A stretch of 64,000 nt of DNA from Bacteroidota bacterium (GTDB taxonomy: Bacteria; Bacteroidota; Bacteroidia; B-17B0; Aurantibacillaceae). The notes under the pieces were generated by a model. That model did no database searches. It had not been told where the DNA came from and was given only the letters and a program-made list of their open reading frames with translations. Shown here one piece after another: positions 8,841-17,564 of the stretch (the stretch's first letter is position 1; each line of letters starts with the position of its first letter). The position numbers were made by a program, and so were the translations under genes. The stretch covers positions 17,658 through 81,657 of the forward strand of contig JAHEYF010000009.1 in the NCBI GenBank assembly GCA_023251755.1. The letters are read 5' to 3'.

Positions 8841-9685
8841 GCGCCTTCCTCCAGCACTGTTTTATCAAAGCTGATGGAGTATACAATTTCTTCGATCTCT
8901 GTGCGGTCTTTGTATGGCTTAGGAACAGAGAGGAAAACAGGGACTATTCTTTTTTCCTGCCCGGCTGTAAGCAAATTGGTCTGTCTGTTTTTTATTGTTC
9001 CTGTTTTACTTAATTCATCGGTGATTTGTGTGTAGTCTTCCATTAATAAGTATATGGACTTGCCGATGAATTCATTTCGTTTTAAGTCCAGTACTTTTTC
9101 TCCCAGCTCACTCACAAAACGGATCACGCCTTTGTTATCGGTTACAATCATAAAGGTTTCGGGCAGGGATGAAAGCATGGTGTTGACAGCTTTCATGGAC
9201 ACAACGGAGCTTTCCATTTTTTCAACAATGATGTTGAGGCACATCACTGCGTAATTGAAGAGGTTGCGTTTATCTTTGGAGATTTCTGACAATGGCGCGC
9301 GTTTGGAAAAATCGAGCTGGGAAGCAGATTTGATTACATCTTCCATCATATCGAAAAATTCACGAAAAGTACTTTCCCTTGCTTTTAAAAAAATAACACG
9401 TTCTAAAAGGGAGTACAATTCTTCATCGTTGGAATCCCAGGCCTCTTCTTTCTGGTACAGGATTTCGTAAACCTGTTCCATCAGGGTTTTCATCTGGGCT
9501 TTGTAGCTTCGCTCAATGTCTTCTACCCATATTTTTTCTGATAAGTCAAGCCTCTCTGAACTCCGGTCTTTTAGGGCTGCATAGATCTGCTTTAATCTTT
9601 CGGTAGCCAGCGGATCGGACCCAAAGATGATGCTTTCGGGCCTGAATTTTAGCTGACTTTTATCTTTTTTTGGAGCTGTTTCCAT
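8837..9685 (-). CDS. PAS-domain protein without output domain
   Basis: This 282-residue soluble protein has a helical, charged N-terminal half (about 25-150) and a PAS domain at about 165-270 (ETFMIVTDNKGVIRFVSE, then the GEKVLDLKRNEFIGKSIYLL PAS core). No histidine kinase, GGDEF, HTH or membrane segment follows, so it is probably a sensor adaptor working through a partner. Its stop overlaps the end of the convergent AOS-GNAT gene by 4 bp. The gene upstream on the same strand (9775-10464) lies 89 bp away and may share a transcript. The ligand is unknown. Confidence 0.75.
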   Translation of the reverse strand: METAPKKDKSQLKFRPESIIFGSDPLATERLKQIYAALKDRSSERLDLSEKIWVEDIERSYKAQMKTLMEQVYEILYQKEEAWDSNDEELYSLLERVIFLKARESTFREFFDMMEDVIKSASQLDFSKRAPLSEISKDKRNLFNYAVMCLNIIVEKMESSVVSMKAVNTMLSSLPETFMIVTDNKGVIRFVSELGEKVLDLKRNEFIGKSIYLLMEDYTQITDELSKTGTIKNRQTNLLTAGQEKRIVPVFLSVPKPYKDRTEIEEIVYSISFDKTVLEEGA

Positions 9686-9774
9686 TGCGGTTTTGTGGGA
9701 ATTATTTGGTAGGGCAAATTAGCACATTATTTACCAGAAGTCAAGAAAAATAAAGGAAATGTTTTAATGACGGG

Positions 9775-10464
9775 TTATTTCAGCAAGTGTAAACACTGGT
9801 GTTTTTTAAGAATAGCGCGCAGGTCTTTCTCTGCTTTTGCACCAAAATTTTTGTACTTGTACAAGTCGCTCACAGTTACTTTGTTTAAAATTTCGCCCAT
9901 GTTTTTCCCTAAATGCAGCAAAACGGTGTATACCCTATGCGGGAATACATGGTGAAGGCCTTCTATGGGAAGTTCTAAAAAACCACTTGTACTTTGAGTG
10001 TTTAAGTGTTTAAAATCTTTCCATTGCTGAAACAGGTTAAGGGTTTCAGGGGTTTTAAGTTTTCGGAGGGCGTTTACAAATCCCGCAAGAACACTATCAT
10101 AAGTGCTGTCCAATTGTCCGGCTATCCATTCGTAATTCTGTTTTTTGCGGTATAAATTAAGGATGGAAACTTCTAATGGACTAAGGTTGCAAAAGCTGCT
10201 GGCGGACCATTGTTCCCAGTAAATATTAAAGCGCAGCAACAATGATTGCAGTTCTTTTAAGCGTTCAGGATGCCTGGGGATATAAACACGGTAATCCTTA
10301 ATAAGCCTTTTAACATCTTTTTTGAGCAGGCCCATCAGGTTCTCAATACCGGTGTAGCCCTTGCATTCATCGGAATCTCTGTAAAGAATAAAATCTATTA
10401 GCTGAAGAGGGATGGTATGAGAAGGTGTATGAGCAGTGTACATCATGGTTGTTGTGTTAATCAC
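9775..10464 (-). CDS. Hypothetical protein with alpha-CTD-like helix-hairpin-helix tail
   Basis: This 229-residue protein belongs to no family I can name. The last 50 residues resemble the C-terminal domain of the RNA polymerase alpha subunit: VYTVLLHLGKNMGE, VSDLYKYKNFGAKAEKDLRAIL, with the NFG(K/A)K signature that forms the DNA-contacting HhH. The middle (about 85-135, LSPLEVSILNLYRKKQNYEWIAGQL) looks like an HTH. It may therefore be a DNA- or RNAP-associated regulator. The N-terminus is uncertain: M7 and M8 are also possible starts. It lies upstream of the PAS gene on the same strand, and is the last chromosomal gene before the mobile element. Confidence 0.6.
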   Translation of the reverse strand: MINTTTMMYTAHTPSHTIPLQLIDFILYRDSDECKGYTGIENLMGLLKKDVKRLIKDYRVYIPRHPERLKELQSLLLRFNIYWEQWSASSFCNLSPLEVSILNLYRKKQNYEWIAGQLDSTYDSVLAGFVNALRKLKTPETLNLFQQWKDFKHLNTQSTSGFLELPIEGLHHVFPHRVYTVLLHLGKNMGEILNKVTVSDLYKYKNFGAKAEKDLRAILKKHQCLHLLK

Positions 10465-10579
10465 TATTTTTGAATCGGATCAGCAGTGCATAAATTATTG
10501 TATTTGATTAAAACTCAATTTCGTTTTGTCCCATCAAATTATTTCAGCTTCGTGGCTAATATATTAAATGCGGGATTCA

Positions 10580-10617
10580 GATCAAAAACAAATAAGATGG
10601 TTCTTTTGTTTTTGATC
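10580..10617. repeat. Perfect 13-bp inverted repeat at the element's left side
   Basis: Arms GATCAAAAACAAA (10580-10592) and TTTGTTTTTGATC (10605-10617) flank a 12-nt loop. It sits between the last element gene (stop at 10739) and the chromosomal gene starting at 10464. It could terminate the leftward element transcript or mark a recombination or protein-binding site. Confidence 0.7.
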
Positions 10618-10738
10618 GAATTTTATAGACTTATGATTTAAGCGTGGCAGTAATAGTCATTGAGGGTGAATTATGCCGGATTCGAATAAGACCAGGCTCT
10701 ACGAACACCATTATATTTAGAACTTTAGCAGCAGCCCA

Positions 10739-10996
10739 CTACTCATTCATCGCCCTCCTCACCTTCTTCACCGACCTAATCATCTCCGCAGAAACATCCA
10801 GAAAATACCTGGACACATATAACAGCCCGTATATTGATCCCGCAACAACTACGATTTTAGTAAGCGGAAATGCCCAGGCATCCTTCCAGCTGAGCGGCTC
10901 ATGTTCCTGCGTTGCAATCACCTCTTTCACCTTCCGTACCACTTCCTGTTTAGTTTTTTCCGGTATTTTTTGTTCGTTCTTCATCGCGTTTCGCAT
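10739..10996 (-). CDS. Small single-pass membrane protein of the element
   Basis: This 85-residue protein has a basic, charged N-terminal half (KNEQKIPEKTKQEVVRKVKEVI), one hydrophobic segment (about 48-66, KIVVVAGSIYGLLYVSRYF) and a basic tail (RSVKKVRRAMNE). No family was recognised. It overlaps the preceding small membrane gene by 47 bp. A start at M5 (10984) would reduce the overlap to 35 bp. Short paired membrane proteins of this kind occur in phages and integrative elements, but nothing here proves a holin role. It is the last gene of the leftward element operon. Confidence 0.55.
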   Translation of the reverse strand: MRNAMKNEQKIPEKTKQEVVRKVKEVIATQEHEPLSWKDAWAFPLTKIVVVAGSIYGLLYVSRYFLDVSAEMIRSVKKVRRAMNE

Positions 10997-11168
10997 TTAT
11001 TAGTTGAATAACTATGATTACACCTACTCCTACAGTGCTGGCAATAAGCAGGTGTTTTAAAAAGCGGTTGCTTTGCAGCAGCTCCGCGTTTTGTTGCTCC
11101 AATTTTAACATCTCCGCAGGGATATCCCTTACAATACCCAATTCTGCACATTCAATAAAATCATCCAT
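10950..11168 (-). CDS. Small coiled-coil/membrane protein of the element
   Basis: This 72-residue protein has a short coiled-coil-like stretch (PAEMLKLEQQNAELLQSNRFLK, about 18-39), one membrane helix (about 40-58, LLIASTVGVGVIIVIQL) and a highly charged tail. No family was recognised. It overlaps both neighbours (8 bp with the upstream gene, 47 bp with the downstream one), which suggests one translationally coupled operon. The arrangement resembles accessory genes of phages or satellites. Confidence 0.55.
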   Translation of the reverse strand: MDDFIECAELGIVRDIPAEMLKLEQQNAELLQSNRFLKHLLIASTVGVGVIIVIQLINAKRDEERTKNTGKN

Positions 11169-11514
11169 GTTTAATTATTTTATACATTCCGTTTTCCATT
11201 TTTAAATAGCCGTAATCATATACGCAATAATATATACCGTTGTTTATTTGTTTACTATTCGTTTGAACACTAAAATTAAAACCGGCCCCCAATAAAAAAT
11301 CCCTGCTTTTAATAACTTCTTTTTCGTTGCCAAGTAAGTTTTTTAAAATGTTCCGGTTCTTATCCAATGCTTTATCCAGGCCCGCTTTTATTTTTCGTTT
11401 CTCGTTAGCCAGCCTGTTGTTGTAATTGATTTGGTTTTTCCGGTTGGCGAACTTCTGGTTGTTTCTCTTTTTTATAAAGGACTCTTTTGTAAATAAGTCT
11501 ATTGTTGTTTCCAT
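11161..11514 (-). CDS. Hypothetical basic protein of the element
   Basis: The start is placed at M7 of the longest frame (11514, METTIDLFTKES), because the six residues before it read like leader sequence. A start at 11532 cannot be excluded. The 117-residue protein is rich in Lys, Arg and Asn in its N-terminal half (KKRNNQKFANRKNQ) and ends with a beta-strand-like region (GIYYCVYDYGYLKMENGMYKII). No family was recognised. It is first in the small leftward operon and lies directly beside the iteron-rich non-coding block, so it could bind nucleic acid, but that is inference only. Confidence 0.5.
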   Translation of the reverse strand: METTIDLFTKESFIKKRNNQKFANRKNQINYNNRLANEKRKIKAGLDKALDKNRNILKNLLGNEKEVIKSRDFLLGAGFNFSVQTNSKQINNGIYYCVYDYGYLKMENGMYKIIKHG

Positions 11515-11774
11515 GATGTAAATTTTGAACAAATATACTGTGTCATTGCCCTAAAAACAAATATATTTAACTGTTTTTCAATTACTTAAATTAAGTTAAA
11601 TTACGTTTATTTAAATTGATTTATTGGTGATTTATCCAAAAGTCTATTCGATTTATTTCTACTCGTATCAACATATATTTTATAGGCAGCCATACAATTG
11701 TATTCAAATTGATGCGCATTAATTTATTCAGGTGATACAGTTTTTGAAAAGTAAGTTCCTATATACAGCAGCGA

Positions 11775-11801
11775 ATTGATTTGAATATCGTTCAAATCAA
11801 T
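11775..11801. repeat. 11-bp inverted repeat ATTGATTTGAA
   Basis: ATTGATTTGAA (11775-11785) and TTCAAATCAAT (11791-11801) are separated by TATCG. It lies in the element's non-coding block and looks like a protein-binding dyad rather than a terminator, as no T-run follows. Confidence 0.7.
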
Positions 11802-12020
11802 ACACATTGCGATAAATTAAATCCGAATTAATTTGAACGGGTTTTTTAGCCGGTTATTTGTGTTGAAATAAATCTATCTATTGGAAAACGTATTCAACCT
11901 AAATTGATACGCATTAATTTAGTTCCATTGGTGTGAACATAGATTTATACAGGTATTTTTCTTTTTTGGTTCAATTCCTGGCTTGGTTCGGCGCATCTTC
12001 TACAACACTGGAAATAGGAA

Positions 12021-12230
12021 TACTTGTGTGAAAACTCACACAAGTAAGTTACTTAGCTTACTTACTTACTTTTTTAAAAAAAATGTGTCCATACTAATTT
12101 TTTCGAAAGCTATTATTGATGCGGATAAGTAACGAAGTAAGTAACAAGTAAGTTCAAAAAAAAACAACTTACTTACCAATTTATATAGTAAAATCAATGC
12201 TTTTAAAAGAGCTAAGTAAGGAAGTAAGGG
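12021..12230. repeat. AAGTAAG/CTTACTT iteron cluster with hairpin
   Basis: An 11-bp stem TACTTGTGTGA / TCACACAAGTA with a 4-nt loop (12021-12046) runs into repeated AAGTAAG and CTTACTT heptamers near 12042, 12057, 12061, 12065, 12127 (variant), 12135, 12146, 12167, 12214 and 12222. Both orientations occur. The density is far above chance for a 200-bp stretch. Confidence 0.75.
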
Positions 12231-12260
12231 GATTCTTAAAAATAAACGGGGAGGGATAAA

Positions 12261-14333
12261 TCAGGGATTAAAAAAATCAATGTAATAACCCTTTTCCTGG
12301 TACTTTCCATTTGATCGCTGATCTCTTGTGAAACCCAGAATTTTTAAAGCCTTCCCGATGGTGGTAGTATTTAATTTAGGATGCTCCGGGTATTTCTTGG
12401 CTAAATCGCCTTGGATATCGGAAGCTGTATAAAAAACACTGTGCTTTTCTTTAGTCGCCGGAATATAATTTTTCTGGATGAGTTCCATTTCAAGGGTACT
12501 CACCTGGTAATCTTTGTTGGCCTTTTCATTTTCTATAATTTCCTCCCTGCTGAGTTCATATTGAAAACCCGCTTTAAAGAGGGTATATGCCTGGGCCCAG
12601 ACTTTATCAATGTCGACTTCTTTTTTATAATCCCAATTTATGCCGGTGATTTCAAAACAAAGCCAGCGGACGGAACCGGTTTCATCGGTGAGGAATTCTG
12701 TACGGTTGGTGGTGCCCACAAAATTGGCCCTGCGGGGCATGGTGGAAGCGGTCCTTTCGTAGGGCCTGCGTTGGCGTATGGTCTGCCTGCTGAAGGTGCT
12801 TTTTAAAACATCGATGTCCTGTTTACCAAACTTGGAGAGTTCATCCAGGTTGATGATGAAGTTGTCGGACAGGCTCATCTCCCCGTCTTTACCAATAATA
12901 AAGGTTTCTGTGAAATATTTATGAAGGGCGGGTGGGCAAAGCCAGCGCAGGAAGGAAGTTTTTCCACTACCTTGCTTATCATGCACCAATACAAAGGCGT
13001 GTTTGTTAAATACCTGGTCAATCAATGCACAGGCAATGGAACGCACCAGCATCTTTTTAAAATGCAGGTTGAACCGTTCTTGTTCTTTTGCACTGATGTA
13101 GCTGCATAGTTTTCCGATGTAATCTTCATGTGTTGTTTCGTCCGGGGCGGGTAATTGTTCGAAATAGTCCCAGAAGGGATGGAAGCGGGGGACAAAATCG
13201 GAACGCATTAAAGCGGATATGTTGGAAAGGGAGAAATGAATATGCTTGTATTGAAGCAGGCGGTATATGTTGTTTTCATTGAGTTGTTTGAATTCATTTT
13301 TCGTTTGTTGTTTTTCCCTGTATTCAATTTCGTTGGCCACTATGTTGTAACGTATTTCAAAATGTTTGGTCAAAAATTTCTCTACTCTTTCGAAGGTGGA
13401 GATTTTCTTTGTACCGGTTTTTTTCAGGGGTTTTGCTTCGTTTGCGTCGTTTTCTTCCACTGCTTTAACTTCCGTTTCGTTTTCTATAATTCTATCGGGT
13501 TTAATTTCAGGGAGCAGGCCGTCAATAATCGCATCAGCCAAATCATAACCATCTTTTTTATCAGGAAACAAATTTATTTTTTTGAAATTGATTTGATGGG
13601 CTGATAATTTATCAATGCTGCTGTTGTTGTTTCCGGCAGCATCCGCATCGCAGAGGTAATAAATTTCACGTTGGTAGAGTACAGGGATTTTTTCATCGGT
13701 AAGGCCGCTTTTCCCACCGGTGGCCAGCCAGTCGAAAGCCGGGTAAAAGAAACTGGCGATGAGGGCTGTTTTTTCGCTTTCTACGATGCATATAATTTTG
13801 TCTTCGCTCAAGAGCTGTTCTCCAAAAAGACAAGTGGAATATTTAGTGCCTTCTTTTGCTTTTAATGAATAGGGGGCTTTGTTTTTGTTTCTTTTGCAAT
13901 TGTTGTTGTATTCTACATAACGGATGTTGAGAAAACGTTTTTCGCGGTCCTGGTATACAAAGGTGGTTTCAATTACAGTGGAATAATTGAGCCTGCTGCC
14001 GGTGTTCCACTTAATAAGGTGATCGGCTGTGATGCCTAATTTTTCTTTGCAAAAGAGATGAAAATTGGAACTTTGATCGGCAATGCTGTTGTTGCAGACT
14101 TCGACCTTGGGGTAGATGATGAGGGCTTCTTTTTTTTGAATGGGAAGGCTATCGGGCATGGAAAAATTTCCATCGGGCTTTTTATGGTAGCCGCAATTGT
14201 TTACCCGTTCGCATTTGCCATACTCCCTGGGCAAATCAACATAAAAACGGAACTGCCCCTGTTTGTTGCATTGGGGGCAGGTTCCTTTTTTTGCCGGGGA
14301 TTTTTCGAATTGGTGTTTGTAGTGCTTTTCCAT
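12261..14333 (-). CDS. Primase-helicase with zinc finger, Toprim-like and VirE/SF3-like ATPase domains
   Basis: This 690-residue protein has three visible parts. (1) An N-terminal zinc-finger-like region with C19, C22, C41 and C47 (CPQC...CERVNNC), as in primase-type DUF6371 proteins. (2) A Toprim-like core: VESEKTA (184-190) and CDADAAG (228-234), matching the conserved Glu and DxD of primases. (3) A VirE-family P-loop ATPase: Walker A GSGKTS (455-460), Walker B FIINLDELS (492-500) and a sensor-like FVGTTNR (538-544). It probably starts and drives replication of the element. Its ATG shares TAATG with the stop of the upstream HTH gene, so expression is coupled. The C-terminal 120 residues are unassigned and may form a winged helix. 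Confidence 0.85.
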   Translation of the reverse strand: MEKHYKHQFEKSPAKKGTCPQCNKQGQFRFYVDLPREYGKCERVNNCGYHKKPDGNFSMPDSLPIQKKEALIIYPKVEVCNNSIADQSSNFHLFCKEKLGITADHLIKWNTGSRLNYSTVIETTFVYQDREKRFLNIRYVEYNNNCKRNKNKAPYSLKAKEGTKYSTCLFGEQLLSEDKIICIVESEKTALIASFFYPAFDWLATGGKSGLTDEKIPVLYQREIYYLCDADAAGNNNSSIDKLSAHQINFKKINLFPDKKDGYDLADAIIDGLLPEIKPDRIIENETEVKAVEENDANEAKPLKKTGTKKISTFERVEKFLTKHFEIRYNIVANEIEYREKQQTKNEFKQLNENNIYRLLQYKHIHFSLSNISALMRSDFVPRFHPFWDYFEQLPAPDETTHEDYIGKLCSYISAKEQERFNLHFKKMLVRSIACALIDQVFNKHAFVLVHDKQGSGKTSFLRWLCPPALHKYFTETFIIGKDGEMSLSDNFIINLDELSKFGKQDIDVLKSTFSRQTIRQRRPYERTASTMPRRANFVGTTNRTEFLTDETGSVRWLCFEITGINWDYKKEVDIDKVWAQAYTLFKAGFQYELSREEIIENEKANKDYQVSTLEMELIQKNYIPATKEKHSVFYTASDIQGDLAKKYPEHPKLNTTTIGKALKILGFTRDQRSNGKYQEKGYYIDFFNP

Positions 14334-14617
14334 TATTTCCTCCCGTATTTTTTTACTGAATGGTTAAGGGCCTGCATGACTTCGCTTTTTTTGAAGAAGA
14401 TGCGGCTGTTGATGCGGTGGTAAATAATGCGTCCGTCACGCATCCATTGGTTAAGGGTAACGTAGGATATTTTAAAGAGTCGGGCAACGTCAACACGTTT
14501 TAAGATGATTTCTTCTTCGGGTGCTGGAGGGGCTTTGCTTAATGCGGTGCTGATGCTTTCGCTGATGATGGCTTTCAGCTCATCTACTTTGAGGGTAACG
14601 ACTAATTGATCGCACAT
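14333..14617 (-). CDS. Excisionase-like helix-turn-helix protein
   Basis: This 94-residue protein has an N-terminal helical segment and a C-terminal MerR/excisionase-type HTH (HTH_17 type): RVDVARLFKISYVTLNQWM followed by the wing residues GRIIYHRINSRIFFKKSEV. It likely binds DNA to control excision or to repress the element's genes. The stop overlaps the primase start as TAATG. A 17-bp sequence (14625-14641) just upstream of its start recurs exactly upstream of the other HTH gene at 15023-15039. Confidence 0.8.
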   Translation of the reverse strand: MCDQLVVTLKVDELKAIISESISTALSKAPPAPEEEIILKRVDVARLFKISYVTLNQWMRDGRIIYHRINSRIFFKKSEVMQALNHSVKKYGRK

Positions 14618-14624
14618 GGGATTG

Positions 14625-15039
14625 TGTTTTTAGATTAATATTTGTTTGGGTGATTAATTATCTTTTGAGGCGGCTTTTGTTCATTATATAGTCGTCAGCT
14701 TCATCGCAGATTTCCTGATTGGTCTTTCCTTTACGATTGGCGATGTAATCCGCTAATTCTTGTTTTGAAAAAAGCAGTTTACGTTTTCCGCTCCGATAGT
14801 GAGGCAGATCACCCTTTTCAACTTTGGCGTAGATAGTGTTCAACCTTACTTTTAGAAACTGTGCTGCCTGTTCTGCTGATAGAAAATCTTCATCCTTTAT
14901 GGATGAGTCAGTAGTAGGATTTTGATGTTTCAATTGTTCAGCAACTTCTTTAACTGCTGAACGTACAACCAACCTTATATGGTCGTAAACTTCTTGTGGG
15001 ATTTGATTTGAGTCCATATCATTGTTTTTAGATTAATAT
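14625..15039 (-). promoter_or_regulatory. 17-bp leader motif shared by two HTH genes
   Basis: TGTTTTTAGATTAATAT occurs at 14625-14641 and again at 15023-15039 (plus-strand reading), 5-8 nt upstream of each start codon. A shortened form (TTTTTAGAT) touches the start of the third HTH gene at 17564-17572. It may be an operator or an A-rich translation leader. Confidence 0.6.
14658..15017 (-). CDS. Excisionase-family helix-turn-helix protein
   Basis: This 119-residue protein has a helical N-terminal part (about 1-45) and a canonical HTH_17 domain at about 46-95: FLSAEQAAQFLKVRLNTIYAK, GDLPHYRSGKRKLLFSKQEL. A charged tail follows (NQEICDEADDYIMNKSRLKR). Proteins of this kind are recombination directionality factors or small repressors in Bacteroidota elements. 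It lies 40 bp upstream of the second HTH gene and shares its 17-bp leader motif, which argues for common regulation. Confidence 0.8.
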   Translation of the reverse strand: MDSNQIPQEVYDHIRLVVRSAVKEVAEQLKHQNPTTDSSIKDEDFLSAEQAAQFLKVRLNTIYAKVEKGDLPHYRSGKRKLLFSKQELADYIANRKGKTNQEICDEADDYIMNKSRLKR

Positions 15040-15112
15040 GGAGTAAAGGTGGTGTATATGAGATGTCCCTAACAATACCTTTTTGCCAGGGGTAGTAAAA
15101 GGGGGTACTTTT

Positions 15113-16087
15113 TTATTTTAAGGCTTCTTTTTTGTCTTTTCTTTGGCTGGGCGGTAAATATTCAGCCAAATCTTCCAGAATCCTTTTACCCTTAGGAGGT
15201 TCATTCTTTACTTTTTTCAGAACATTTAAAATCGTCTCATAATTGAGGTGTTCTGTTTCATTGAGTTGATTTAGAACCACAAAATTCTCTGTGATCCATT
15301 TTGCCAGTATTTCATTCTTGGCTACCACAATCCTTTTATTATACCTCAATCGCTTGAAGAATTCAGCCAGTGAATTCCGGTTTCCATTAAAACACAATCC
15401 ACTTGACTTTTTATCTTTCATTATCAAATCAAAGAGCGGTTTATGTTGCTCTTCTGCAAAATAAGGCTGCATTTTTTGATATAAAATATTTGCAAATTCA
15501 GCTTCCATAGAAATTACTCTAAGTTTAAGAGCCGGAACCTTTATATTGTCTGAGTATGTTTTATTGAGTATAAATACTCTGTTACGTTCTACCCAATTCA
15601 TTATTTTTTCAAACCGGATGTTTTCCTTCAGGTAATTTCTTGCGCGAACGAAACCATACACGAGGTATTCAACAAATCCAATGAAATTATCTTTGGGGGC
15701 GTAATGATTTCCCTGAAAAAGAGTTGACTGATACGATAATAGCGCCTCAATTTTATAAGGGTCAACACTTAGTATTTTCCAGCCTAAATAACTGAGATAA
15801 GAATAGGAAGAAGAGGGTATAATATAATGCCTGCATTTCTGATTTTCTGATAAATCAATTCCATTCTGGTTCATTATTTTTACATAAATATTTTCTTCTT
15901 CCTCCAGACTCGCTAAAACATTATGTTTATCGACTATCTCCTTATTATCAGGTAAGGAATAAATTTTTTTCAATTCATCATAAATTTGAAAAACATCGAT
16001 GTCATACTCATGCCTAACTACAGTTGAATGTTCATTTATTTCATCTTTACTGGCATCGGGAATATTTATTTTAATGGATTTTTTCAT
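15113..16087 (-). CDS. Hypothetical element protein, possibly RteC-like at the C-terminus
   Basis: This 324-residue protein is translated from an ATG that overlaps the integrase stop by 4 bp, so the two are co-expressed. It has no signal peptide, membrane segment or enzyme motif that I recognise. The middle (about 95-200) is rich in aromatic residues. The C-terminal part ([34 protein letters not shown]) has the general look of the RteC-type tail found in Bacteroidota mobile elements, where RteC controls excision. The match is weak, so I do not assign it. Confidence 0.6.
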   Translation of the reverse strand: MKKSIKINIPDASKDEINEHSTVVRHEYDIDVFQIYDELKKIYSLPDNKEIVDKHNVLASLEEEENIYVKIMNQNGIDLSENQKCRHYIIPSSSYSYLSYLGWKILSVDPYKIEALLSYQSTLFQGNHYAPKDNFIGFVEYLVYGFVRARNYLKENIRFEKIMNWVERNRVFILNKTYSDNIKVPALKLRVISMEAEFANILYQKMQPYFAEEQHKPLFDLIMKDKKSSGLCFNGNRNSLAEFFKRLRYNKRIVVAKNEILAKWITENFVVLNQLNETEHLNYETILNVLKKVKNEPPKGKRILEDLAEYLPPSQRKDKKEALK

Positions 16088-17205
16088 ATTGAAATATCAA
16101 TAAGATTAGCGGCATTCACTTTTTTCTCATCAAGTACTTTAGCGTAAATCATAGTGGTTTTAATATTTCTATGCCCCAACATTTTAGAAACTGTAAATAT
16201 ATCAACCCCTTTATTTAGTAATAGCGTAGCATAGGTATGTCTGAAATTATGTAATGTAATTTTCTTCCCTATCCCTGCTGCTGATACCCAGTCTTTGAGT
16301 TTATCATTGTTACAGTCAGAATATGCTAATCCACTGAAAACTCTTTCTTCTGATTTCTTGGCAAGACCAAGTATTTCTGCTGCTTTATTGTTTATAGGAT
16401 GCATGATTGTATCCTGTGTTTTCTGTTGGGTAATATGCAAAAAATATCCTTTTTCTTCGGTATACTGAATGTCTTTCCATTTCAAATTTTCAATATCAGA
16501 CCACCTTAATCCTGTTAATGCAGAAAATAAAGCCGCTGTTTTCAATAGAGGAAGCCCGCATTTTGTTTGGGCCAGCTTTTGTAGCTCTTCCATTGTTAAA
16601 AATTCTCTTTTGGTCTCTTTCTGTTGAATCCCTTTAACATGCCTTAAAGGGTTATCATTCAAAAATCTTGATTCGTATGCAGCATTTACAGAAGCACGAA
16701 ATTTATTAAAATAGCTTAAAGCTGAATTATGAGAAAGTTTAAGATCATTAATGGTTTTTAATTTATTTGCGCTTAACAAATATATTTTAAACTTCTCACA
16801 AAAGTCTTCGTTGATCTCACCCATGCTACATTTCCCATTTGTGAAAGCTGACAGATAATAAAAGGCACTTGACCAATTATCATAATTACCTTTACTAAGT
16901 TTCCTTTTTTCCGATAGTTGTTTAAAATATTCAAGAAAATCCCGTTTTTTATTCATTGCATTAAAAATGCCCACTCCTTCACTTAAAAAATCCTTTTCGT
17001 ACTTTAACTTTATTGTCTCGGCAGCAACAAGGGTTGTTTTATTTATTCTTTTCTCTTCATCATTTTTCGGTTTCTGATAGAGGTATTTTTTCAAAAACTC
17101 TCTACGGGTAAACCGGCCATCAGCTCCTTTGACAGGAGGATAGAAATCCAAATACAAACTCGTTTTACCATTTTTTATTTTCTTTTGTCTGAGATAAACA
17201 TTCAT
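16084..17205 (-). CDS. Tyrosine recombinase (phage-type integrase)
   Basis: This 373-residue integrase has all catalytic residues: R234 ([10 protein letters not shown]), K262, H319-x-x-R322 (HNFRHTYA), H345 (MLGHRN) and the nucleophile Y354 (TTMIYAKV). The N-terminal part (about 1-85) is an arm-binding-like domain, and residues 85-185 form the SAM-like core-binding domain, as in Bacteroidota conjugative-transposon integrases. It probably inserts and excises this element at the 3' end of mnmE, which lies 584 bp away. It follows the HTH/zinc-finger gene by 5 bp and overlaps the next gene by 4 bp. Confidence 0.93.
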   Translation of the reverse strand: MNVYLRQKKIKNGKTSLYLDFYPPVKGADGRFTRREFLKKYLYQKPKNDEEKRINKTTLVAAETIKLKYEKDFLSEGVGIFNAMNKKRDFLEYFKQLSEKRKLSKGNYDNWSSAFYYLSAFTNGKCSMGEINEDFCEKFKIYLLSANKLKTINDLKLSHNSALSYFNKFRASVNAAYESRFLNDNPLRHVKGIQQKETKREFLTMEELQKLAQTKCGLPLLKTAALFSALTGLRWSDIENLKWKDIQYTEEKGYFLHITQQKTQDTIMHPINNKAAEILGLAKKSEERVFSGLAYSDCNNDKLKDWVSAAGIGKKITLHNFRHTYATLLLNKGVDIFTVSKMLGHRNIKTTMIYAKVLDEKKVNAANLIDISI

Positions 17206-17210
17206 GGCTT

Positions 17211-17564
17211 TTAGTAGATAAGGTTATTAATTGATTTTCTTTGAACAATTACTCTGCTTCCGAGTACAGTAGTTTTTATTACTCTTCTTTTAATATGCCG
17301 GTATAAAGTCATTCTACTTATCCCCAGCAACAAACATGCTTCTTTAATGCTAAGGAATTCTTTTGTTTGTATTGCCGTGTAATCAACACCAACTGACTTA
17401 TTGTATTCCTGCTCTTGAGTCTTAACTACTTTTTCATTTCGCTTGTTTTGCTTGTATGCCTTTTGAGCACATTTATGAGAACAAAATTTTGTAACTGTGG
17501 TTTTTGCTATAAAACCATTGTTGCAGTGAATACATATTTTAGGAATGGTAATGTTGCTGCTCAT
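17211..17564 (-). CDS. Zinc-finger and helix-turn-helix protein
   Basis: This 117-residue protein has a CxxC...CxxxC zinc-binding region (C11, C14, C28, C32; ICIHCNNGF and [11 protein letters not shown]) joined to an HTH_17 domain ([32 protein letters not shown]). Proteins of this layout commonly precede integrases in Bacteroidota elements and are likely directionality factors or regulators. It is the first gene of the leftward integrase operon. Its leader carries ATCTAAAAATG, related to the 17-bp motif of the other two HTH genes. Confidence 0.82.
   Translation of the reverse strand: MSSNITIPKICIHCNNGFIAKTTVTKFCSHKCAQKAYKQNKRNEKVVKTQEQEYNKSVGVDYTAIQTKEFLSIKEACLLLGISRMTLYRHIKRRVIKTTVLGSRVIVQRKSINNLIY

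Larger units (their letters stand above)
11533..12260. other. Non-coding block with iterons and palindromes, possible origin
   Basis: These 728 AT-rich bases lie between the primase-helicase stop and the small-protein operon. They hold an 11-bp inverted repeat (11775-11801), near-identical AAATTGAT(G/A)CGCATTAATTTA copies at about 11707 and 11901, a strong hairpin (12021-12046) and about ten AAGTAAG/CTTACTT heptamers. No gene is seen. A replication origin for the adjacent primase is the simplest reading. Confidence 0.55.

Noticed and set aside
10660..10690. TTCGAATCC string (minus strand), like a tRNA T-loop
   Set aside because: The flanking bases do not pair into a T-stem, and no acceptor or anticodon stem is found, so it is not a tRNA remnant serving as an att site.
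10644..11003. 119-codon plus-strand frame at the element's left end
   Set aside because: It overlaps two small genes on the other strand, whose membrane helices and overlaps make better sense.
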